A DNA stretch of 64,000 nt, taken from assembly GCA_038325765.1 (NCBI GenBank), contig JBBQJI010000038.1, forward strand, positions 7,043 through 71,042, written 5' to 3'. This document shows positions 8,910-15,629 of the stretch, piece after piece (position 1 is the first letter of the stretch; every line of letters begins with the position of its first letter). The position numbers and the translations under genes were made by a program. Below the pieces are notes generated by a model. That model was given only the letters and a program-made list of their open reading frames with translations, was not told the DNA's origin and made no database searches. The DNA is from Xiheibacterium sp038325765 (GTDB lineage: Bacteria > Myxococcota_A > Polyangia > Nannocystales > Nannocystaceae).

Positions 8910-10085
8910 ATGAACCTCGTTCTCGCTGCCGTGTTGCTCGCGCCCGTCGCTGCGCCGGCGGTTGCGCCGGTGGCAGCGCCTCGCGAGACGACCCGGCAGC
9001 AGGTCGAGGTCATCCGATTGCGGACTGCCAGCCTCGACGCCGAGGCACTCGCTCGCGAACTCGCGCTGCTGTTGCCGTCGGCGAAGCTCGCCTCGCACGA
9101 TGCCGACACCGCGACTTTGCCGGGCTTCACGGTGTTCGTCGACATCCAACCGACGCAGACCGACGGGCAGGCTTGGTCGCTGACGCTCGTGGCGAGTGAT
9201 GGCCGCGCCTACGATCGCCGCATCGCCGCCGACGAGAGCTCGTCACGCGATGACGTGGTGCGCTTGATCGCGGGCAACATCGGCAATCTCGTCGCGGCGA
9301 TCGAGGCCGGAACGGTGCAGCACGATCGCCAGGACGTGCGGATTCCTCCGCCGGCCTTGGCCACACCCCCGTGCCCGACGTGCCCGCGGCCGAAGCCTCC
9401 TGCACCGTGTCCGCCGGTCTCGCAGCCAACCCGACCCACGACCACGACAGCCGCGATGTTCGACATAGGCCTCGGTGTCACCCCACAGGTCGCGATCGGT
9501 CTGGGCGATCCTGCCGATGCCGATCGCTTCACCGCCGCAGGTGGCGACCTCGCGCTGTGGCTACGCCATCGCAGCGGCGCACTCTTGGGCGTCGATGCGC
9601 GCATGCTCGGTCGCCGGCTCGCCTTCGACGCCTCCATCCTCCGCACGCGCATCGGTATTCAGATCGGTCATGCGTGGCGGCGCAAGAGCTTCGAGCTCGC
9701 GACGACGGCGGCGTTCACCGTCGAGCCGTGGTCGGTGCGCACGCAGGGCTCGCGCAGCATGCTCGGCAACCTCGAAGGTTCGTCGCGCACCGGCGCACCG
9801 CTGCTCGGCGGAGCGCTGCGGATCGTTCCGGCCCATCGCTTCGAGATCCGTGGCGTCGCCGTGCGACTGGGCCCACGCCTCGAGATCGCGGCGAGTTCCG
9901 CGGTCGGCGACGGCGGCCGTGTCGCCCAGCTCCTCGTCGACGCAGGCGGTGAGCTGACCACCGTCGGACGGGTCGGCGGCTGGGAGATCGGCATCGGCGT
10001 CGACGCCGTGCTGTGGATCCCGGTGCGCGCAGATCGTCGGGCTCGCGGCCGGGCCGAGCGAGCGGCAGCGCGAACCGCTCGATGA
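8910..10085 (+). CDS. Secreted protein with proline linker and beta-rich C-terminal domain
   Basis: Protein of 391 residues. The start chosen is the ATG at 8910, because it gives a short signal peptide (MNLVLAAVLLAPVAAPAVA). An N-terminal domain of about 120 residues is followed by a Cys/Pro-rich hinge (PPCPTCPRPKPPAPCPPVSQ). The C-terminal half has alternating hydrophobic and polar residues with many Gly, such as FDIGLGVTPQVAIGLGDPAD and WEIGIGVDAVLWI, as in small outer-membrane beta-barrels. No family is recognised. The secreted protein at 57920 has a similar plan and also sits beside an ECF sigma gene, so the two may have related envelope roles. Confidence 0.7.
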   Translation: MNLVLAAVLLAPVAAPAVAPVAAPRETTRQQVEVIRLRTASLDAEALARELALLLPSAKLASHDADTATLPGFTVFVDIQPTQTDGQAWSLTLVASDGRAYDRRIAADESSSRDDVVRLIAGNIGNLVAAIEAGTVQHDRQDVRIPPPALATPPCPTCPRPKPPAPCPPVSQPTRPTTTTAAMFDIGLGVTPQVAIGLGDPADADRFTAAGGDLALWLRHRSGALLGVDARMLGRRLAFDASILRTRIGIQIGHAWRRKSFELATTAAFTVEPWSVRTQGSRSMLGNLEGSSRTGAPLLGGALRIVPAHRFEIRGVAVRLGPRLEIAASSAVGDGGRVAQLLVDAGGELTTVGRVGGWEIGIGVDAVLWIPVRADRRARGRAERAAARTAR

Positions 10086-10350
10086 TCTGGATCCGATCGC
10101 GGTTTCAGAACAATAGAGGTGGTCGTCGAGACAGACCACGGCGACCCCGGGCAGCCCATCGTGAATTGGTCGCCGTCGCACTCGGCGAGCTCGGGAACGC
10201 CGCCGGCCTCGGCGTAGAGCCTCGCGAGCGCCTCGGTGTACACGTCACGGAAGCTCTCGCCGATCTCGCTCGCGGGCCGCCCGGAGGTTCCGCGACGTGG
10301 TGCCTTTGCCCGGCATGCGGGCGCGTTTCGGACGCTGGTGTTTCGCCGCT
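10086..10350 (-). other. Gene-poor stretch with a possible decayed reading frame
   Basis: Between the secreted protein and the crotonase no intact gene fits. On the minus strand one frame reads SFRDVYTEALARLYAEAGGV then ECDGDQFTMGCPG, which looks coding. The adjacent frame then continues PGVAVVCLDDHLYC. A single frameshift near 10145 would join them, suggesting the remains of a small Cys-containing protein. It has no convincing start or homologue I can name. Confidence 0.25.
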
Positions 10351-11142
10351 TCAGAACACCGGCGAGCGGCGCTGCAGTGCCGCAGCCACGGCCTCCATCT
10401 GCTCGGCCGTCCCGAGCAGGCCGAGCTGCAGCTCGGTCTCGCGGGCCAGCGCAGCATCGAGCTCGAGATCGGCCGCGTCGAGGCACAGCCGCTTGCCGGC
10501 GCGGATCGCCGCGGGTGACGACGCGGCGATCTGCCGCGCCATCGCAAGCGCGTCGGCGACCGGATCGTCGCACACGCGCGTGGCCAGGCCGATGCGTACC
10601 GCCTCGTCGGCGTCGACCACGCGGCCGGTGTAGACGAGTTCGCGGGCGATGTCGTCGCGGACCAGCCGCAGCAGCGTGCGCGTCGCGGTCATGTCGGGGA
10701 TGAGTCCGTAGCGGATCTCCATGACGGAGAGCTTGGCGTCCCTCGCGACGAGCCGCAGATCGCAGGCGAGCGCGAGCTGCAGGCCGCCGCCATAGGCCGC
10801 GCCACGGATCGCCGCGAAGACCGGCACCGGCACCTCGGACCAGATCCACGCCACCCGCTGCGCGACGTTGGCGGGGCTGCCTGGATCGCGTGCGAGCAGC
10901 CGCGCGGCCATCGTCTCGCCGCCGAGCATGAATGACGCCCAGTCGAGGCCGGCACAGAACGACGGCCCCTCACCCGAGAGCACGATCGCGCGGACGCTGG
11001 GATCCTCGGCGAGCCGGCGGCCCGCATCGATGATCGCCTCGATCTGCGCGAGGTCGAGTCCGTTGCGCTGCGCGGCGCGATTGAGCCGCACGTGGGCGAC
11101 ATGGTCGGCTATCGAAATCAATACACGGTCGGCGTCGGCCAT
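10351..11142 (-). CDS. Enoyl-CoA hydratase/isomerase (crotonase) family protein
   Basis: Crotonase-fold protein of 263 residues. The two oxyanion-hole loops are visible: GPSFCAGLDWASF and IRGAAYGGGLQLALACDLR. Compared with classical enoyl-CoA hydratase, the second catalytic Glu is present in SVMEIRYGL. The first, usually the E of GGxxE, is Gln here (GGGLQLALACD). The reaction may therefore be isomerisation or another acyl-CoA chemistry rather than plain hydration. The ATG at 11142 begins MADADRVLISIADHVAHVRL, matching the usual first strand of the fold. It is divergent from the lipoprotein gene at 11188, with only 45 bp between the start codons. Confidence 0.9.
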   Translation of the reverse strand: MADADRVLISIADHVAHVRLNRAAQRNGLDLAQIEAIIDAGRRLAEDPSVRAIVLSGEGPSFCAGLDWASFMLGGETMAARLLARDPGSPANVAQRVAWIWSEVPVPVFAAIRGAAYGGGLQLALACDLRLVARDAKLSVMEIRYGLIPDMTATRTLLRLVRDDIARELVYTGRVVDADEAVRIGLATRVCDDPVADALAMARQIAASSPAAIRAGKRLCLDAADLELDAALARETELQLGLLGTAEQMEAVAAALQRRSPVF

Positions 11143-11187
11143 GCCCGCGTTGTAGCAGCCACGGTCGGCTTTCGGTATCGTGCGACG

Positions 11188-13842
11188 ATGGTTCACCGCG
11201 CCGCGTCTCCCTCGCCTATCGGTGCTCCGCGACGGTGCGCGATCGCCTGCGGTGGGGTTCTCCTCGCCGTCTCGATGGTGTCCGCGGTCGGCTGTCGGCG
11301 CGATGGCGGTGGCTCGACCACCGCGGCGCCCGGGGCTGCGCCGCCGGGCGCCGCGGTGGTCGAGGGCAGCCCGACGCTCGCAGCCCTGGCCGATCGCATC
11401 GACCCGGGCGCCGTCCCCGGTTTGCGTGACGGCATCCCGCCGTGGGCGATCACGCAGTACGGCCTCGATCACGGCGGCGGCGATCCGCAGCACCTCACGG
11501 GCTTGCTCGAGAAGTGGCGCGCATTGCCGGAGTCGATGGGGATGAAGGAGCGCTTCGGCGACGCCGTGGCGCTGGGCATCGCGGCGATGGCGATCGAGCG
11601 CGGCGATCTCGAGTCGGTCACCGACGCGGCCGAGTTGTCGGCGTTGGCCGAGGCCTACGGCACATTCGATCTGCCGCAGCTGTTCGATCCGCAGGGCCTG
11701 TTCGGCCCGACGATCGCGGCGTCGGCCCGGGCACTGGCGTCGGGACCGGGCGGTGCGCTGGACGAGGCCCACGCCAGTGACCTGCATCTGTGGCTGACGG
11801 CGGCGCTGGCCCGGATCCCGGCGCTGCACCGTCGCGCGGCTGCCCGGATGATGCGCGAGGTGCAGGTCGCGCCCGCGCTGCCGAGCGTGCTCGATCGTGT
11901 TGCGTCGGCGTTCAGCACCGAAGCATCACTGGCGGTGGATCTGCGGCAGCACTCGGTGCGCCTGCGCGGCCGCTTCGCCACCGCCGATCATCACCGCGCC
12001 CTGGCGGTCGCGTGCTACACCGATCTGCAGATCGATTGCGGCGATGCAGCGCTCGCCCAGGCGCGGCGCCTCGCGGCCAAGGACGACACGGCGCTGGCCG
12101 GGGCGCTCGCCAAGGCCGACGCACACGGAGCGAACGCGCGACGGGTCCTCGAACTCGACGGTGCCACGGAACTCGACGGTGCCACGGCGCTCGACGGGCA
12201 GCTCGAGCGCGCGAGGCTGCTCGCGGAGCTCGGGCGCACCGATGCCGCCAAGGTCGCGTTCGCGGCGATCCGCACGCAGCACCCGCGCGATGCCCGAGCG
12301 TTGTTGGGCGCGATCGATGCCGAGCTGCAGCGCTTCGACTACGCCGCCGCGTTCGCCACCCTCGATGGCGCGCCCTCGGACCTCGAACACACCACTGTCC
12401 GCTACCTCGAGGCCGCGATCGGCCTGCGCTGTGTGACTCTGTTCTATCGCGTCCTGCCGCAGGCCGTCGCCGGCGGCAACCTCGATGCTGCGCTCGACGC
12501 GATCTTGCCGTTGCTCGAGCCGGTGCGCCGCGACGTGGCTGCGCTCGCTTCAGCGGGCGCCGACGAGGGCAAGGTCCTGCAGTTCTTGCTCGCTCTCGGC
12601 GATGGGCTGCTGCCGCTGATCCGCGCCGGCGACAACGCGGCGATGATCCGTCGGGCACAGGCGCTGCTGCCCGAGGTGCTCGCCCTGCGGAGGACGCTGC
12701 CGAACAGTCCCCATGCCTACGAGCTGATGCTGGCCGCGGTCCAGTTCTCCCCCGATCGCGTTGCCGTGATCGCTGCGGTCGCCGAGCCGCCGCCCGTCGC
12801 GGGAGCGGCGGTGGCGATGCGCGCCACGATGACGCGGCTCGCCCTGCTGCTCACGTTCGACGACGGGACGTTCGCCGCGGTCGAGGCCAGCCCCGCGGCC
12901 ACGACCAGCCCCGCGGCCACGACCAGCCCCGCGGAGACGGCCAGCCCCGCGGCCACGGCCAGCCCCGCGGCCACGGCCAGCCCCGCGGCCACGGCCAGCG
13001 CCGCGGCCAAGCCCAGCGCCGCGGCCACGGCCAGCGCCGCGGCCAAGCCCAGCGCCACGGCCAAGCCCAGCGCCGCGGCCACGGCCAGCGCCGCGGCCAC
13101 GGCCGGCGCCGCGGCCAAGCCCAGCGCCGCGGCCAAGCCCAGCCTGGATCGCTTGGTGACGGAGGTCGAGGCGTGGCCCGAGGCATACGGCGCCGCGGCG
13201 CGCACCCGCGCCCTGGCGCGCATCGATGCCGTCGCATCGCGGATGCTCGGTGATTCCGCCCGTCGCAGTCGGGCGATCGCCCGCTACGAGACCCTGCTCT
13301 CGCAGACCACGGATGCCGCCGACGTGGAAGACCTCTGCAATCTCGTGGCGCTGCTCGTCGACGCCGATCGTCGCGGCGACGCGGGCATCGTCCTGCAGCG
13401 CGCGCTGGCGCTGGACGGAACCTCCGAGCTGGCGCGTCTGCAAGGCGCGGTGCTCTCGCAGCCGCCCGACCTGCCTGCGATCGAAGCGCTGGTCGAGGGC
13501 AGCGAAACCCAGGCCGCTATGGCTGCGCTCGGCTGGCTCATCGCGATGGACGTGCGTCCGGGCAAGCGCGCGGCGTGGGCCAAGCGGCGCCGCGAGAAGA
13601 TCGCGGAGCCGGGCCTGCGATCGCGGGTGTTGCCGACATCGGCCGATCTGGGCGTCGGCTCGTCGCTGCAGCTCGGTGTGAGCTACTCGCCCGGCGAGGG
13701 CATCGCCATCAACATCGACGCAGGGCCGACCCCGCGGGTGTTCCTGCGTGCACCGGTCCTCGCCGAGCCGCGGTCGCGCCGACGCGCGCGGACTACTGCC
13801 CCGGCGTCAGGCCGGCGCCGCGGTGGGCCAGCTCGGCGCTGA
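11188..13842 (+). CDS. Large lipoprotein with SPAAT/KPSAA repeat linker
   Basis: Protein of 884 residues. The start at 11188 gives a hydrophobic stretch with a lipobox ending VSAVGC. Residues about 60-560 are Ala/Leu-rich helices with TPR-like spacing (for example ARLLAELGRTDAAKVAFAAI). Residues about 567-652 are a run of roughly 17 five-residue units, coded by 15-bp repeats at 12888-13143. Another helical region follows, again TPR-like (AIVLQRALALDGTSELARL), then a short C-terminal strand-rich tail. No enzyme motif is seen; a scaffold or envelope assembly role is possible. The last 50 bases overlap the converging anti-sigma gene. Confidence 0.8.
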   Translation: MVHRAASPSPIGAPRRCAIACGGVLLAVSMVSAVGCRRDGGGSTTAAPGAAPPGAAVVEGSPTLAALADRIDPGAVPGLRDGIPPWAITQYGLDHGGGDPQHLTGLLEKWRALPESMGMKERFGDAVALGIAAMAIERGDLESVTDAAELSALAEAYGTFDLPQLFDPQGLFGPTIAASARALASGPGGALDEAHASDLHLWLTAALARIPALHRRAAARMMREVQVAPALPSVLDRVASAFSTEASLAVDLRQHSVRLRGRFATADHHRALAVACYTDLQIDCGDAALAQARRLAAKDDTALAGALAKADAHGANARRVLELDGATELDGATALDGQLERARLLAELGRTDAAKVAFAAIRTQHPRDARALLGAIDAELQRFDYAAAFATLDGAPSDLEHTTVRYLEAAIGLRCVTLFYRVLPQAVAGGNLDAALDAILPLLEPVRRDVAALASAGADEGKVLQFLLALGDGLLPLIRAGDNAAMIRRAQALLPEVLALRRTLPNSPHAYELMLAAVQFSPDRVAVIAAVAEPPPVAGAAVAMRATMTRLALLLTFDDGTFAAVEASPAATTSPAATTSPAETASPAATASPAATASPAATASAAAKPSAAATASAAAKPSATAKPSAAATASAAATAGAAAKPSAAAKPSLDRLVTEVEAWPEAYGAAARTRALARIDAVASRMLGDSARRSRAIARYETLLSQTTDAADVEDLCNLVALLVDADRRGDAGIVLQRALALDGTSELARLQGAVLSQPPDLPAIEALVEGSETQAAMAALGWLIAMDVRPGKRAAWAKRRREKIAEPGLRSRVLPTSADLGVGSSLQLGVSYSPGEGIAINIDAGPTPRVFLRAPVLAEPRSRRRARTTAPASGRRRGGPARR
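12888..13143 (+). repeat. 15-bp tandem repeat coding Ser/Thr/Lys-Pro/Ala linker
   Basis: About 17 copies of a 15-bp unit of the form agccccgcggccacg. Variants change Thr to Lys (aag) and Pro to Ala (gcc). The units stay in frame and code (A/T/K)-(S/P)-(S/P/A)-A-A type linkers within the lipoprotein. Copy number is likely to vary by slippage. Confidence 0.9.
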
Positions 13843-14338
13843 CATATCGACGGAAGCCCGCCAACTCGGTGGCATCGCTGCCGGCGCCCACACGCTCGAG
13901 GGCGAACGCGAGATGGTCGTCCGACATGTCCGCGTACCACTGTGAATCGGCCAGATCGAACACGGCGAGCGCGTCGGGCTCGGACGCGGGGGCCGCCCCG
14001 TCGTGGCACGGCGTGCACTGCCGCGACAGCAGGGCGTTCGCGGCCAGGCGCAGGGCCTCGAGATCGTCGTGGGCGGCGCCACCGGTGGCCGTTCGACCTC
14101 CTGCGAAAAGCGACAGCGCGAGCAGGATCGCAGCAGCGGCTGCCGCCATCCCGATCCACCACGCGGTCCACGACGGCGGCTCGGTCCGCACGCGCACCCG
14201 TGGGCTCACCACCGGCTGCATGCGCGCGGCCACCCGCTCGGCGAAATCATCGGGCACACCGCCGTCGGGCACCTCGCCATCGACCCAGTTGCGCAGGCGA
14301 TCGCGTTCGTCGGAATCGAGCTCGGGTTCGAAGTTCAC
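13793..14338 (-). CDS. Anti-sigma factor fused to a haem-c-like periplasmic domain
   Basis: Protein of 181 residues, coupled to the upstream sigma gene by an ATGA overlap. The cytoplasmic part of about 58 residues (SDERDRLRNWVDGEVPDGG and DDFAERVAARM) resembles sigma-binding N-termini. One membrane helix spans about 60-79 (AWWIGMAAAAAAILLALSLF). The outer part contains CTPCH at residues 108-112, the covalent haem attachment motif of cytochrome c, followed by helices with a Met at 139 that could be the axial ligand. Redox or haem sensing at the membrane is therefore the likely input. Its 3' end overlaps the converging lipoprotein gene by 50 bp. Confidence 0.8.
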   Translation of the reverse strand: MNFEPELDSDERDRLRNWVDGEVPDGGVPDDFAERVAARMQPVVSPRVRVRTEPPSWTAWWIGMAAAAAAILLALSLFAGGRTATGGAAHDDLEALRLAANALLSRQCTPCHDGAAPASEPDALAVFDLADSQWYADMSDDHLAFALERVGAGSDATELAGFRRYVSAELAHRGAGLTPGQ

Positions 14339-14922
14339 GTGTCGTCTCCCAACGCCTCACGCAGGCGCGCCCGCGCCCGCGACAGTCGCGACTTGACCGT
14401 GCCGAGGTCGACCTCGAGGGCCTCGGCGATGTCGGTGTATTCGAAACCATGGAGCTCGCGCAGCAAGAACGCGGCGCGCAGCGGCGGTGACAACGACATC
14501 ACCGCGGCCTCGACACCACGACCGAGCAGCGGCGCATCGTTGCGGGGATCCCCGTCCGTGGCCGGACGCGCATCGAGGGCGCCGTTGTCGAAGAACACCC
14601 CGGGGCGGCGGCGCAGCTCGTTGAGCGCGAGCCGGGTGGCGATCGTGAGCAGCCACGTCGAGAACTTCGCCCGGCCATCGGCGACGTAGCGGGGCAGAGC
14701 CCGGAACGCGCGCAGAAACGTCTCCTGCGCCAGGTCTTCGACCACACCGGTGCGGCCCGAGGCGAGCAACACGCCACGGATCTGCGAGAACACGGCCCGC
14801 TCGTAGCGCCGCACGAGCGCCCGGAATGCGGCGGCGTCGCCGGCGATCGCCGCCGCGAGCACCGCAGCTTCGCCCGCCACGGCGGCAGCGGGCGGAGCAT
14901 GGGCATCACGCGGGGTCGGCAT
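14335..14922 (-). CDS. ECF-type RNA polymerase sigma factor
   Basis: Sigma factor of 195 residues. Region 2 is at about 30-100 (FRALVRRYERAVFSQIRGVL, EDLAQETFLRAFRALPRY, FSTWLLTIATRLALNELRRR). Region 4 is at about 135-190 (SLSPPLRAAFLLRELHGFEY, then DIAEALEVDLGTVKSRLSRA), a textbook ECF helix-turn-helix. The gene is followed with ATGA overlap by its predicted anti-sigma factor carrying a haem c motif. The N-terminal 20 residues are Ala/Pro-rich and may not be part of the fold. Confidence 0.95.
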   Translation of the reverse strand: MPTPRDAHAPPAAAVAGEAAVLAAAIAGDAAAFRALVRRYERAVFSQIRGVLLASGRTGVVEDLAQETFLRAFRALPRYVADGRAKFSTWLLTIATRLALNELRRRPGVFFDNGALDARPATDGDPRNDAPLLGRGVEAAVMSLSPPLRAAFLLRELHGFEYTDIAEALEVDLGTVKSRLSRARARLREALGDDT

Positions 14923-14984
14923 CGGCGAGCGGTGTCACCCGCGTGGGCGGGGGTTTGTTCCCAGGTGGAGGCGAAAGCTTCGCG

Positions 14985-15629
14985 TCATGGGGCGGTGGGC
15001 ACGGCCTTGCCGAGCAATTTCGCGATCGCCTCGGCCGCCCGCCGGTTGCGGGTCTGGGGGCGCTTGGCCTCGCCGACCCACTGGCAGTACTCGCGACGGT
15101 GTGAGGGTGCGAGCGCGTCGAAGGCCTTGCGGGCTCGCGGCGTCTGGGTGAGGGCAGAGGTGAGCTCCTCGGGGATCGCCGTGCTGCGCGGCTTGGCGAC
15201 GATCGGCGCGTCGGACTTCACCAGCGCGAGCGTGTCGGCGGCGATCATCGCGAGCCCCGGCGCCCGCATCCGCGGGGTCCCGACGAGCCGCCGCAGCCGC
15301 TCGAGGTTCGGCGCCGACCACTTCGACGCGTTGACGCGGCGGGTGAACTTGCGCGCGTAGGTGACGTCGTCGATGCGGCGGACCATGCTGTCGATCCAGC
15401 CCCAGCACAGCGCTTCGTCGAGGGCGTCGTCGTAGCCCAGCGTGCCGGGCTTGGCGGTCTTGGCGAAGGCCACCCACACCACGGCTTCGCGCGCGTGGTG
15501 GCCCCGCAGCCACGTTCGCCACGCGGCGAGGTCGACACGGAGCAGGGTGATCGGGGTCGGCTTGGCGCGCGCGCGGGTCTTCGCGCGCGCCCCCGGGGGC
15601 GCGGCCTTGGACGCGGTCGCCACGGTCAC
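14985..15629 (-). CDS. YdeI/OmpD-associated family protein
   Basis: Protein of 214 residues. The segment from VDLAAWRTWLRGHHAREAVV through TLGYDDALDEALCWGWIDSM, with RKFTRRVNASKWSAPNLERL, is the recognisable core of YdeI/OmdA-like proteins. Members have been linked to bacteriocin and antimicrobial-peptide protection in enterobacteria, though the biochemical function is not settled. The C-terminal APSHRREYCQWVGEAKRPQT is the second conserved stretch of the family. The N-terminal 25 residues are basic and Ala-rich. The ATG lies 4 nt inside the end of the M16 protease gene, so the two are likely co-transcribed. Confidence 0.85.
   Translation of the reverse strand: MTVATASKAAPPGARAKTRARAKPTPITLLRVDLAAWRTWLRGHHAREAVVWVAFAKTAKPGTLGYDDALDEALCWGWIDSMVRRIDDVTYARKFTRRVNASKWSAPNLERLRRLVGTPRMRAPGLAMIAADTLALVKSDAPIVAKPRSTAIPEELTSALTQTPRARKAFDALAPSHRREYCQWVGEAKRPQTRNRRAAEAIAKLLGKAVPTAP

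Noticed and set aside
12888..13143. Repeat tract considered as a CRISPR array
   Set aside because: Units are 15 bp, contiguous and coding, with no spacers and no cas genes nearby.
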